The translations under genes and the position numbers were made by a program. 64,000 nt of DNA from Volvox africanus (Eukaryota; Chlorophyta; Chlorophyceae; Chlamydomonadales; Volvocaceae), in contig BSDZ01000087.1 of assembly GCA_030268105.1 (NCBI GenBank), positions 62,001-126,000 of the forward strand, given 5' to 3'. Below, in pieces: positions 10,813 to 21,252 of this stretch; position 1 is the first letter of the stretch; the number at the start of each line of letters is the position of its first letter. The notes beneath the pieces are model-generated. The model searched no databases and was not told the DNA's origin. It saw only the letters and a program-made list of their open reading frames with translations.

Positions 10813-12297
10813 GGCCGTATAACTAGCTCTGACATTCATTCGTATATTAGTGTTGCTCACATTCCAACAACGCTTAACCTGATACTTTCAGAGTTGTAAC
10901 TATCATTCCAAACCTATTTGTATGTCCTACCAGCAGGTTATCTCCCTCTCAGTTACTGGCTGACCTGCCTGCACCATGTCCGTGAACATTTGTAAGGAAT
11001 TTTCCTAACTTGCGCCAAATAGATCGGCAGCGCTTCGTCTTGTTTCATTTTCAACGCATATATCTCTGCAATAAGTTGTGAATTTCATGCATCACTATTG
11101 GCGGCAAAAAAAGCTCCGATCCTGTCCCAGCCTCCTTTTGCATTCACCGCAGCCAGGTGATAGTCCTGAACGTTTTCGAGCATTATGGTCTTGACTTTGT
11201 GTAAAAGCCAGCAAAGCCCCTCAATGGGCCGTATTACTTGCTCTGTCATTCATTCGTATATGAGTGTTGCTCTTACTCGTGCGCTCGGGAATCATTCGTT
11301 CGTATATGAGTGCTCTTCACATTCCAACACCAATAGTCAAAAATTTGTATTACAAAAAGTGGAAATGATAAAAAATAAATTAGAATATGATACAAAAATG
11401 CAATGAAACAAACAAGAGTGGCAAAATGTTCAAAGGCTTATTCAGCCGGCAGCATTATGATTTATGTACTGACGAAAATTTAAACATTCATCTAAAGAGC
11501 AATAATCATCGGCCAGATTGAAATCGTGTTATCACAAAAGAGTGCCCACATTTAAAACAAGCAACTCAAAGACATTGCAATGAGTAAAACACACAAAAGA
11601 GTCAATATGCTAAACAACAACTTCAAAACTTTGAAAAGCAGGGTAAATGATGAGAAGCAGTTTCACCATTACGATTTCTGTTTAGACGTTTAGACTTAAA
11701 TTGTCATGTGAAGAAATAGTCAATGGCCATATGAAACTCCTTTAAATTGAGAATAAGCAACTGAAATGCAATGCAATAAGAGAAATACACAAAAGAGAAG
11801 AACTTTAAAACGATGAAAAACTAAAAGGGTTATTGATAAAGCAATTGCACAAGCAGTTTTACATTTCACAGCTGGCTCACAGCAAGCCGGGGTGACAATG
11901 GGCGTTACCCACACTTAGCAGACGTGGATGCCTTACTCGACTTCACGTTGATCCCCTTCAATCCATCCTTAATCAATTCCTTCAAGCTTCCTACTTCGAC
12001 CCTTCCATATCTCCTGTTCCATTCCTCCTTCGTTTGTTGTGTGTGCCCTGTTTGAGTCACACCCACAAACCCTCTTCTCATGTAATCTTGCAAGGCAATT
12101 TCGCATCCCTGCTTGCACATGCCGTCCTCTCAGTGCTCTGATGGCTTGCATGGTTCATGCCTGTTTCTGGGCACCATAATTGTCCTGTTTGTGCCGGGCG
12201 AATGCAGTACTCGGGTCTTGGGGTCAATGCCTGATACCACCCCCTGCCGGACTGCTTTCTGTGAACCGCCTTGCCTAGCTTGTCCAACATTTTGATG

Positions 12298-12872
12298 CTA
12301 TAATGATTTTGCTTCATCCACTGGCCTGGCGTGAGCCATGCCGACAAATCCGCACTCTTGCTTGATGGCGGATACCACTTCGCATTCCAACTTGTACAAA
12401 TATCCCTTCCGGCACCCCGACAGCACCACTCTGTCACATATGCACACGTACACCAATTGGTCCCCAAAACTAATTTTTCCTCCATTTTCGCCCAATGATG
12501 CAACGGATATCACCTTTACGTAGCTGCTCGGTACCATGTACACATTGTTAATTGTGACTGTGGCGTTCGGACGGCAAGACGGTGCCAATTTTAACGTGCC
12601 AATGGCTGTGGGTCGCATGACTCCTCCGTTCATGCTCATAATGTCAAACTTATCTCTCTCGTTGATTTTGACCACGTCTGTTAGATCCCGTTCATCATAA
12701 GTGATGTGGTGAGCTGCTCCTGAGTCCATGCACCATCCTTGCACCTTGCTGTGCTGTGACCCCACAAATGCATAGTTATCTGGGTGATCCATCCTGCGGC
12801 CTCCTGCATCACCACGTCGCCCTTGATTCCTTTCTTGTTCTGTCATTGGTCGACTTTTTGCAGTGTGATATT
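12298..12872 (-). pseudogene. Copia protease-like frame of U5, C-terminal part
   Basis: Keeps the Asp-Ser-Gly site to the end of the frame. The upstream end is cut by the copia element at 12873; the remaining reading frame starts inside the LTR and means nothing. Confidence 0.75.
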
Positions 12873-13220
12873 TGTTAAGTTGTGGACGGTGCAAACCGTC
12901 ACAGTTACCGATCTAGCAGTTGCAGGGCGGCAATTGTGACAGGCAGTTGCAGTGTGCAAGGTGATAGGTGCTGAGCAGCCGCCAAGTGGTAGGAAGTTGC
13001 TGGTGGTAGGTGCTGGGCAACTACCCAATGGTAGAGAGCTGCATACTGCAGTGCTCCAGGGAGTGGTTGATCAGAAGCCATCAGAACTAGTATTTAAGGG
13101 TACCTGAGCTCTGCAATAGTCACCCAACAGCTAGCAATCGTCTAGTGTCTTGTACATCTGACCTCCTCTGACCTCTGTAATACTTCATAGCAGCTTTATA
13201 CTTCCTTTATCTCCTTAACA
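12873..13220 (+). repeat. 5' LTR of copia element 1
   Basis: 348 bp, TG...CA. A TATA-like tatttaag at 13091-13098 is followed by ctgcaatagtcaccc, which is a likely start region. Differs from the LTRs of elements 2 and 3 at a few bases, for example gtaatacttc versus gtaattcttc in the same orientation. Confidence 0.95.
13091..13098 (+). promoter_or_regulatory. TATA-like box in copia LTR
   Basis: The motif tatttaag lies 130 bp before the end of the LTR, a normal spacing for an LTR promoter. The same site is at 29076-29083 (element 2) and 50527-50534 (element 3), on the minus strand. It is missing from the shortened 3' LTR of element 3. Predicted only. Confidence 0.45.
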
Positions 13221-13235
13221 GGTTATGAGCCCCGC
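13221..13235 (+). other. Primer binding site, half-tRNA iMet type
   Basis: ggttatgagccccgc abuts the LTR with no spacer. Its complement contains gggctCATaacc, the anticodon stem-loop of initiator tRNA-Met (anticodon CAT), not a tRNA 3' end with CCA. Drosophila copia is known to prime from a cleaved half of initiator tRNA-Met in this way. Confidence 0.75.
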
Positions 13236-13264
13236 CTGGGCGCTCTGAGAGAACCAAGAACAAC

Positions 13265-15037
13265 ATGGGCAAGGACAAGTTGGCTGAACCCCTCGATCTC
13301 GGGCGCCCCAGGGGGCCCCCCGGGGGGCCGGGGCGGGGCGGGGCCGGCCCGGGGAGCCCCGGGGGCCCCGCCCCGCCCCGCCTGGGCGCCCCGCGGGGCC
13401 CTGTCCGTGATCGAAAACGGCCGTCCGAGTGGTGGCGCAGTGAGGACCCTAGGTCTGTTGCCGGCCGGGTCCATGTGGCTGCCGCAACCAAAGTGTCTGA
13501 GCCCAACACTTATGCTGAAGCGGTGTCTGGGGCGCAGGCCAGCGAGTGGAAAAGGGCTATGGATGACGAAATTAACTCTCAGTTGGCAAATGGAACCTGG
13601 ACCTTAGAAACACCCCCGCCAGGCACGAAGCTTATTCCATGTCGCTGGGTGTATAAGGTGAAACACAATCCAGATGGTAGTGTTGAGCGGTTTAAAGCGC
13701 GCTTGGTCGCAAAAGGGTTTGTACAGCGCGAGGGGGTGGATTATGGTGAGCTCTTTGCGCCTACGTCCCGTAGCTCATCTTTTCGAGTCCTTTTAGCGGT
13801 TGCAGCGGCTAGAAAAATGCCCATTCACCAGCTAGATGTGACGACTGCGTTCTTGAATGGAGAACTGAAGGAGGATCTTTGGATGGAGCAGCCACCGGGG
13901 TACGAGTCGGAAACTCCAGGCCTGGCCTGTCACCTGCATAAGTCCATCTATGGTCTAAAGCAGGCCCCACGGTGCTGGTATGATAAGTTGTGTGAGAAGT
14001 TTGCCGAGATTGGGCTGTTCCCGTCTAAATCAGATCCGGCTATGTTTCTGAAGGTTGATGAAAGGGGAGTGGTGGTTGCATTGGTTCATGTGGATGATAC
14101 GTGTGTGGCCTCAGATGATTTAGAATTGGTGCGGAAGGTGAAAGAGGCGATTGGTCAGTGCTTCAAGATTCGGGACCTAGGGGAGGCACGAGTGTTTTTG
14201 GGCATGGATATTCGTCGAGAGAAGGATGGCGATATTGTGTTGAGTCAATCTCGTTATATTGAGCAGATTCTGGAGCGGCACAACATGCTGGATGCCAAAG
14301 ATCGGGCAACTCCTCTGGCAATAGGTACAAGGGCTGCCCCAGTGACTGATGATGAAGGCAAACTGCTGGAGGACCCAACGCCTTACCGAGCTCTGGTGGG
14401 AGAACTCAACTACCTTGCAGTGAGTACACGTCCCGACCTGGCCTATGCCCTGAGTGTGCTTTCCCGGTCCATGGCTAAGCCTACCCGCGCTGCAATGAGC
14501 GCGGCAAAGGGAGTGCTGCGGTACCTGGCGGGTACTCGGGAGATGGGTCTTCGGTTTCCTGGCGGACAAGGGCTGCAGCTGGATGGCTACAGTGATTCGG
14601 ATTGGGCAGGAGACACAGTTACCCGCAGGTCAACAACTGGCTATGTTTTCCGAGTGAACGGTACTGCGATAAGTTGGAGCAGCCAGCTGCAGCGTACCGT
14701 GGCAGCATCATCAGTGGAGGCAGAGTATCAAGCTCTTTCCAGTGCGGTGAGAGAAGCCCTTTGGCTGTCAAAGCTGTCTGACGATCTGAAGATCGGCACC
14801 TCCCCCTCGATTATTAAGGTGGACTCCCAGGGGGCGATGAATATCAGCAACAACCCTATGACGTCCCAGCGGTCCAAGCATATTGATGTGATGCATCATC
14901 TAGTCAGAGAGCGGGTCGCAAGTGGGGAGGTTGAGCTTAGGTACTGCCCTACGGAGAAGATGGTGGCTGATGTGATGACGAAGGCCTTGGGTGAAGCCAA
15001 GTTCAAGTGGTGCCGTGCCTCTATGGGCGTAGCCTAG
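13265..15037 (+). CDS. Fused Gag-start/RT-RNase H open frame of copia element 1
   Basis: 590 residues. The first 12 ([12 protein letters not shown]) are the Gag start. Residues 13-45 are Gly/Pro/Arg-rich and come from the G/C tract. The remaining 545 match residues 856-1400 of the family polyprotein. Visible RT blocks: the [20 protein letters not shown] segment, QLDVTTAFLNGELKEDLWME, YGLKQAPRCWYDKL and the catalytic LVHVDDT. RNase H follows with DSDWAGD, VEAEYQAL and DSQGAMNI, ending in KHIDVMHHLVRERV and a basic tail. In the family RT and RNase H copy element RNA into DNA in cytoplasmic particles. Gag, protease and integrase are absent. The frame has no stop, unlike the relatives in this window, but without protease it could not be processed on its own. 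The N-terminal junction may be an assembly artefact. Confidence 0.85.
   Translation: MGKDKLAEPLDLGRPRGPPGGPGRGGAGPGSPGGPAPPRLGAPRGPVRDRKRPSEWWRSEDPRSVAGRVHVAAATKVSEPNTYAEAVSGAQASEWKRAMDDEINSQLANGTWTLETPPPGTKLIPCRWVYKVKHNPDGSVERFKARLVAKGFVQREGVDYGELFAPTSRSSSFRVLLAVAAARKMPIHQLDVTTAFLNGELKEDLWMEQPPGYESETPGLACHLHKSIYGLKQAPRCWYDKLCEKFAEIGLFPSKSDPAMFLKVDERGVVVALVHVDDTCVASDDLELVRKVKEAIGQCFKIRDLGEARVFLGMDIRREKDGDIVLSQSRYIEQILERHNMLDAKDRATPLAIGTRAAPVTDDEGKLLEDPTPYRALVGELNYLAVSTRPDLAYALSVLSRSMAKPTRAAMSAAKGVLRYLAGTREMGLRFPGGQGLQLDGYSDSDWAGDTVTRRSTTGYVFRVNGTAISWSSQLQRTVAASSVEAEYQALSSAVREALWLSKLSDDLKIGTSPSIIKVDSQGAMNISNNPMTSQRSKHIDVMHHLVRERVASGEVELRYCPTEKMVADVMTKALGEAKFKWCRASMGVA
13301..13398. other. 98 bp G/C-only tract replacing Gag-PR-IN
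   Basis: Only three of 98 bases are A or T. The tract is made of runs such as ggggcggggcgggg and ccccgccccgcccc and is nearly self-complementary: it starts gggcgcccca and ends with tgggcgcccc shortly before the junction. Nothing like it occurs in the full-length copies, which read ctcgatctcaac on the left and taccctgtccgtg on the right. It may be a real deletion filled with junk, or a consensus error or gap fill. Confidence 0.85.
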
Positions 15038-15045
15038 TGGAGGTT

Positions 15046-15060
15046 TGCACTGAGGGGGCG
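15046..15060 (+). other. Polypurine tract of copia element 1
   Basis: gcactgagggggcg immediately precedes the 3' LTR, the place where plus-strand priming occurs in LTR elements. Confidence 0.7.
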
Positions 15061-15408
15061 TGTTAAGTTGTGGACGGTGCAAACCGTCACAGTTACCGAT
15101 CTAGCAGTTGCAGGGCGGCAATTGTGACAGGCAGTTGCAGTGTGCAAGGTGATAGGTGCTGAGCAGCCGCCAAGTGGTAGGAAGTTGCTGGTGGTAGGTG
15201 CTGGGCAACTACCCAATGGTAGAGAGCTGCATACTGCAGTGCTCCAGGGAGTGGTTGATCAGAAGCCATCAGAACTAGTATTTAAGGGTACCTGAGCTCT
15301 GCAATAGTCACCCAACAGCTAGCAATCGTCTAGTGTCTTGTACATCTGACCTCCTCTGACCTCTGTAATACTTCATAGCAGCTTTATACTTCCTTTATCT
15401 CCTTAACA
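15061..15408 (+). repeat. 3' LTR of copia element 1
   Basis: 348 bp; no difference from the 5' LTR seen by eye. Confidence 0.95.
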
Positions 15409-15681
15409 ATATTCGCTGTTACTTTGCATTTGCCTTCCCGCTGACCTTGGTGGCATGCTGCTGCTTGCAATGTTGCGTCTGTCACCTGTCCATTCATCTT
15501 CACGACGATGGTATTGCGACTGCTGTGAATTGAATTTGGATCTCTCTTGAAACTCCGGCGGTGACCACGTTAAGGATGTGTCCGGCCATATTGGCCAACA
15601 CAACGAGCCCCTTTGTGGGTCACGCCCGAATATTTTGCCTTTCCAACCTGGAAATCGGCTACCGCCGAATCGCCTGTGCAC
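15409..15681 (-). pseudogene. Copia protease-like frame of U5, N-terminal part
   Basis: Holds the MHRRFGG start and the stretch up to NSEY; the insertion separates it from the Asp-Ser-Gly half at 12298-12872. Confidence 0.72.
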
Positions 15682-16863
15682 CCATTCACGCCTATATCCT
15701 CCACCACAATTGCTCTGTCAATTGCTCCACGCACCGCCTCGTCCTGTGCCCACAAACGCGACTGACTTGCTTTTCGGGTTTCCTACATCCATCCGCCTTT
15801 CGAACGCCAGCAATTGGGCGCTCACTCTTGTCTAAGTCAGCAAAGCGGCCGGCCCCTCACTGGAACGTATTACTTGCTCTGACAGTCTTTTATATACGAG
15901 ATTCGCTCACATTCCAACACCCCCCGTGAGTGACACTCCGTCGATTCTCACGATCTACCCCTTACTGCCTCGTCCCTGCAACCCTGCCCTGGTCCACAGC
16001 CGCGTACTTGCGCTCGGGGCACATAACCTGTGAAAAGTCAGCAAAGCGCCCCTCCCTGGGCCGTATAACTAGCTCTGACATTCATTCGTATATTAGTGTT
16101 GCTCACATTCCAACAACGCTTAACCTGATACTTTCAGAGTTGTAACTATCATTCCAAACCTATTTGTATGTCCTACCAGCAGGTTATCTCCCTCTCAGTT
16201 ACTGGCTGACCTGCCTGCACCATGTCCGTGAACATTTGTAAGGAATTTTCCTAACTTGCGCCAAATAGATCGGCAGCGCTTCGTCTTGTTTCATTTTCAA
16301 CGCATATATCTCTGCAATAAGTTGTGAATTTCATGCATCACTATTGGCGGCAAAAAAAGCTCCGATCCTGTCCCAGCCTCCTTTTGCATTCACCGCAGCC
16401 AGGTGATAGTCCTGAACGTTTTCGAGCATTATGGTCTTGACTTTGTGTAAAAGCCAGCAAAGCCCCTCAATGGGCCGTATTACTTGCTCTGTCATTCATT
16501 CGTATATGAGTGTTGCTCTTACTCGTGCGCTCGGGAATCATTCGTTCGTATATGAGTGCTCTTCACATTCCAACACCAATAGTCAAAAATTTGTATTACA
16601 AAAAGTGGAAATGATAAAAAATAAATTAGAATATGATACAAAAATGCAATGAAACAAACAAGAGTGGCAAAATGTTCAAAGGCTTATTCAGCCGGCAGCA
16701 TTATGATTTATTTACTGACGAAAATTTAAACATTCATCTAAAGAGCAATAATCATCGGCCAGATTGAAATCGTGTTATCACAAAAGAGTGCCCACATTTA
16801 AAACAAGCAACTCAAATACATTGCAATGAGTAAAACACACAAAAGAGTCAATATGCTAAACAA

Positions 16864-17211
16864 TGTTAAAGAGATAAAGGAAGTATAAAGCTGCTATGAA
16901 GAATTACAGAGGTCAGAGGAGGTCAGATGTATAAGACACTAGACGATTGCTAGCTGTTGGGTGACTATTGCAGAGCTCAGGTACCCTTAAATACTAGTTC
17001 TGATGGCTTCTGATCAACCACTCCCTGGAGCACTGCAGTATGCAGCTCTCTACCATTGGGTAGTTGCCCAGCACCTACCACCAGCAACTTCCTACCACTT
17101 GGCGGCTGCTCAGCACCTATCACCTTGCACACTGCAACTGCCTGTCACAATTGCCGCCCTGCAACTGCTAGATCGGTAACTGTGACGGTTTGCACCGTCC
17201 ACAACTTAACA
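16864..17211 (-). repeat. 3' LTR of copia element 2
   Basis: 348 bp; reads TGTTAAAG...CTTAACA on the plus strand. One base differs from its partner at 28954-29301. Confidence 0.95.
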
Positions 17212-17225
17212 CGCCCCCTCAGTGC
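17212..17225 (-). other. Polypurine tract of copia element 2
   Basis: On the minus strand it reads gcactgagggggcg, directly before the 3' LTR, as in element 1. Confidence 0.7.
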
Positions 17226-17234
17226 AAACCTCCA

Positions 17235-17737
17235 CTAGGCGACGCCCATAGAGGCACGGCACCACTTGAACTTGGCTTCACCCAAGGCCTTCATCATCAC
17301 ATCAGCCACCATCTTCTCCGTAGGGCAGTACCTAAGCTCAACCTCCCCACTTGCGACCCGCTCTCTGACTAGATGATGCATCACATCAATATGCTTGGAC
17401 CGCTGGGACGTCATAGGGTTGTTGCTGATATTCATCGCCCCCTGGGAGTCCACCTTAATAATCGAGGGGGGGGTGTCGATCTTCAGGTCGTCAGACAGCT
17501 TTGACAGCCAAAGGGCTTCTCTCACCGCACTGGAAAGAGCTTGATACTCTGCCTCCACTGATGATGCTGCCACGGTACGCTGCAGCTGGCTGCTCCAACT
17601 TATCGCAGTACCGTTCACTCGGAAAACATAGCCAGTTGTTGACCTGCGGGTAACTGTGTCTCCTGCCCAATCCGAATCACTGTAGCCATCCAGCTGCAGC
17701 CCTTGTCCGCCAGGAAACCGAAGACCCATCTCCCGAG
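17235..17737 (-). pseudogene. Copia element 2 pol, RNase H and C-terminus (separated part)
   Basis: Encodes the last ~166 residues of the polyprotein: EMGLRFPGGQ, DSDWAGD, VEAEYQAL, DSQGAMNI, KHIDVMHHL and the ...CRASMGVA end. RNase H acidic residues are present. Relative to the other copies it has IDTPPS for IGTSPS and MMKAL for MTKAL. It is cut from the rest of pol by the chromovirus at 17738, so no complete RNase H can be made from this locus. Confidence 0.9.
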
Positions 17738-18285
17738 TGTTGTACCTCTCGTTCGCGTTTGCTCATAAGTATCTGCACGTCTGGAGACTATCGACACCGA
17801 TGCGCGAGCATTTGCAAGTACAGCAAGGCAAGCGAGAGCAAACAGAGACAGCGGAAGACTTCAAGACGAAGAGAGATATAACTTACAGTCTTACAGATCG
17901 GAATGATGCAATGGACGAAATCGCCGTCAGCGCCGGAAGCAAGCAATCATCACGCGGCGGTGATTAGCGAAGTTCAGGCTTAGCTCGGGCTAAGTAGAAT
18001 AGTGTATAGAAATAGTAATTTAGAACACACGAGTGTTCTCCGGTATTGGATGTCTTCTAGCTTAGCCGTCCTCGCATCTGTTATACTCGCAGCATCGCAG
18101 TGCCGTACGATTCACATTAGGAGGCCGATCCTAGATGTGACAACCCTACTGCGTCTAGGCGACGTCTACGCATAACAACGTATAAGCCTTTCCGGCATTC
18201 GCATGATGCAAGGGTCCGGATAACGATATCCGGTTGCAGGGCATGTATCGCGACGAGTGCGGCGCTCTCAACGTGTGCTTAAATG

Positions 18286-18314
18286 AAGTAATATTATATC
18301 AGATAATATTACTT
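18286..18314. promoter_or_regulatory. AT-rich hairpin 1 in chromovirus LTR
   Basis: The 12 bp arms aagtaatattat and ataatattactt surround a 5 bp loop, atcag. The copy in the other LTR is at 24931-24959. Role unknown; could bind a protein or form RNA structure. Confidence 0.6.
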
Positions 18315-18429
18315 ATCGTTTCGTAGCACGAGCATAATGCGCACTTCAATGATTCGGTCATCCATGCATGCTGGGCGGATTTGCCATGATGCGATGTCGC
18401 GATGGATAATGACAACATGCCAGATGCAT

Positions 18430-18457
18430 ATATAAATGTATGCGAATACATTTATAT
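18430..18457. promoter_or_regulatory. AT-rich hairpin 2 in chromovirus LTR
   Basis: The 11 bp arms atataaatgta and tacatttatat surround tgcgaa. Each arm holds a TATA-like tataaa on one strand, so it may be the LTR promoter. The copy in the other LTR is at 25075-25102. Confidence 0.6.
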
Positions 18458-18559
18458 CATGCAGATTCATTCATGTGTAATGCGTTCATCACAAAAGCAC
18501 TTCGCCTCGTAGGATCGCGTCGACCTACGCGTCGGCGGAAAATGAACCGTAGCACAACA

Positions 18560-18580
18560 ATTATCCCCCCTCCCGTATGC
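18560..18580 (-). other. Polypurine tract of the chromovirus
   Basis: On the minus strand acgggaggggggataat runs into the 3' LTR. Confidence 0.75.
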
Positions 18581-18618
18581 AGCGTCCTCGCTGCATCATA
18601 CAGCATCGACTGCAGGGG

Positions 18619-21252
18619 TCATTGGGATTGCGTGGCACGTTTGCGGGCTTCTTCGAGCAGGGGTTTCATGTCCTGTGAGAAGTTGCGTGCCGGTTCCCAT
18701 GAGTTGTGCTCGTCGGTATACCCTGTCCACTTAACCAAGTACTCGTGTACTGTTCGCTTACGTCGGTGTCGGCCCACACGACGCGCGCGATAATCTAACA
18801 CCCGCTCCACATCGTAAAACTTCTGTTTACCAGCGATCCAGGTCTCGGGAACTGGTTCGATCGCTGCGGGGGCGTTAGCAGGCTCAGGGACGGGTTCCGT
18901 ACTACGATACGGACGAACAAGCGATACGTGAAACGTGGGGTGAATGGTCATATCAGTGGGCAATGCAAGCTCCACAGCCACATTCCCAACCATGCGCACG
19001 ACAGGATACGGACCAATCCAGCGGGGTAAGAGTTTTCGGGATCCGTCGGCCAAGGAACGCAAGTTCTTGGTGCTTAGCAACACGAGTTGCCCTTCCGAAA
19101 ACGTCACATCCTGCTTAGATTTGTTATAGTATTCCGTCGTTCGTTGCTGCGCCGCGTCCAAACACGACTTCGCGTCTGTGATTCGGGACATAAAAGACTT
19201 GGCAAAAAGTTTAGCAGCAGGCACGTTCACTTCCAACTCACGCCACACGGGTAGCGCGGGATGAAATCCGTAGTTAAGAAAGAACGGACTTTTGCCTGTA
19301 GAGCGGTTAACAGCATTGTTAAGCGCGAATTCTGCCGCAGTCAAATACGTATCCCAAACGAGTGGTGTGCGACCAGCATAATTGCGCAACATATCACCCA
19401 ACGTGCGGTTTGTGCGTTCGGTTTGACCATCAGTCTGCGGGTGATACGCCGTGCTCAGGTTGACGCGCATGCCAACTAGTTTGCAGAGCGCTTCCCAAAA
19501 CTTAGACGTGAACTGTCCACCGCGGTCCGAGATCACATTTTTGGGAACCCCGTGTAACCGAACCACATTATCGAAAAACAATCGTGCGGTTTGCTCAGCC
19601 GTGCAGGATGATGTGCATGGTGCTAGGTGAACCATCTTAGTCAGACGATCGACCATTACGAACACCGCATCGTATCCCCCCTCAGTTTTGGGCAGCGCGA
19701 CTACGAATTCCATGGAAACACTTTCCCAAGGCGCATCCGGGACAGGCAACGGTTGCAACAACCCATGACCCTTACCGGACAAAGCCTTATTGCGCTGGCA
19801 CAGACTGCATGTCTGGACGAAGTTCGCCGCATCCTTAGCCAAACGAGGCCACCAAAAGGAACATTGCACCAAGTCGATCAATCGCTTGCTACCAGGGTGT
19901 CCTGCTAACGGGTCCTCGTGGAACCGCGCAAGGATGTCGTAGCGTAGCGCGTCGTCGTTCGGAACGACGATTTGCGTAGCTGCACCCTCCGTCCGTAGCC
20001 AAAGGCCATTCTGCTTGCGAAGGTTTTCTACATTAGCCGGGTCCGCGAACCAGGCGTCTGCGTTGTAGGCAACCTTCAACCGCTCCGCGAGGTCCGTCGC
20101 GATCGGAACCTCCTCGCTACGCGGCCGCACGACGGGCGCTGCCAAAATTGCAGCGTGTAGCGACGGATGTCGACTGAGAGCATCGGCAATATTCAATTTA
20201 CCAGAAATATACTCCCAGGTGCAGTTGAACCTAGCTAGATATTCCATCCACCTAGCTTGACGGCGGTTCAACGTTGGAATGCTTTGCAAAAACGTTAGGG
20301 GCTTATGGTCAGTCTTTAAAGTAAACGGGCGTCCCTCGAGGTAACAGCGCCATTCCTTTAAAGCATGCAGCACGGCCAGAAGCTCCTGTTCCCCGGTGGT
20401 GTAGCGAATCTCCGCACCAGAAAACTTCTTACTCGTGAAGGCGATCGGTCGCCCTTCCTGTAACAATACAGCGCCGCTTCCAAATATTGAGGCATCAGAC
20501 ACTACCTCAACACGAAATGGCAACGAGTAATCAGGGAATGCAAGGGTGACATCTTCGGCAACGATCCGTTTGAGCTCTTCGAATGCCCGCTGGCATTGCG
20601 ACGTCCACGACTCGAGCGAAACGAAAACGCCTTTGCGAGTTAAGTTAGTAAGCGGGGCCGCAATGATGGAATATTTTTCAATGAACTTCCGGAAATAATT
20701 GGTCAAGCCAAGGAACTTACGCAGCTCCGTGAGGTTCTGAGGCGCGGGCCAATCGCGAACCACGGCGACCTTCCGCGGGTCCATCTTCACACCGGTGGCC
20801 GACACAATGTGGCCCAAATATTCCACCTGAGGCTGCGCCCAAAAGCATTTGGCGCGTTTAGCAAACAATTGCTCCCGTCTCATAACGTCGAGCACGAGCC
20901 GCAGATGCTCCAAGTGCTCCTCGCGCGTCTTAGAATATACCAAGATGTCATCCAGGTAGCAAACAACGAACCTGTCGATAAACGGCCTAAACATTCGGTC
21001 CATAACCGCCTGAAACGTCGCAGGGGCATTAGTCAAACCAAACGATAGGACCGTATACTCAAAGTGACCGAAGGGCGTCCGAAAAGCGGTTTTCGGGATA
21101 TCAGAGGCAGCGATGCGAATCTGATTGTAGCCCTGTTGTAAGTCAATTGAGGAAAAATAAGCCGAGCCCTTCAGCTTATCCAACAGGTCGTCAACGCGTG
21201 GCAAAGGGTAGCGATTTTTCACCGTATTCGCATTTAACCCCCGGTAATCAAT
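18619..21252 (-). pseudogene. Chromovirus pol, RT to chromodomain (after the TGA)
   Basis: The frame is continuous with the upstream pol part across the TGA at 21253-21255. Counting from the GTG codon at 21222 (867 residues): RT with FGLTNAPATFQ and the catalytic YLDD at 89-92; RNase H about 237-350 (SDAS, TGEQELLAVLHALKEW, TDHKPL, DALSRHP); integrase zinc finger H435, H442, C472, C475; integrase core with Asp566 in ISDRGGQF and Glu602 in TDGQTERTN; GPY module near 737; chromodomain about 803-858 with YLVKWTGY and SWEP. The first integrase acidic residue, normally Asp in an S-M-D-F context, is Glu505 (GAA) here. Known roles: reverse transcription and DNA insertion, with the chromodomain reading histone marks. 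Ends in RKRATQSQ. Confidence 0.93.

Larger units (their letters stand above)
12873..15408 (+). mobile_element. Copia element 1 (internally deleted, 2536 bp)
   Basis: Two 348 bp LTRs that look identical by eye flank an 1840 bp interior. Ends are TGTTAAG...CTTAACA, with a 5 bp target duplication atatt at 12868-12872 and 15409-15413. Primer site, purine tract, RT and RNase H are present. Compared with the 4966 bp full-length members at 16864 and 45915, 2529 bp coding for Gag residue 13 through the linker after integrase (residue 855) are replaced by 99 bp. It could move only with proteins from other copies. Identical LTRs suggest a recent insertion. It is the only plus-strand element. Confidence 0.96.
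10813..16058. repeat. Array monomer U5, split by a copia element
   Basis: Monomer sequence lies at 10813-12872 and 15409-16058. Removing the element and one atatt target copy leaves 2705 bp with the extra C of U3 and U4. The right part has a private change, actgacttgc, near 15765. Confidence 0.95.
17738..18559 (-). repeat. 3' LTR of the chromovirus
   Basis: 822 bp, twin of 24383-25204. It contains two perfect AT-rich inverted repeats (18286-18314 and 18430-18457). Confidence 0.95.

Noticed and set aside
13301..13398. Collagen-like Gly/Pro domain in copia element 1
   Set aside because: It is the translation of a G/C-only tract with no Gly-X-Y regularity and no counterpart in relatives.
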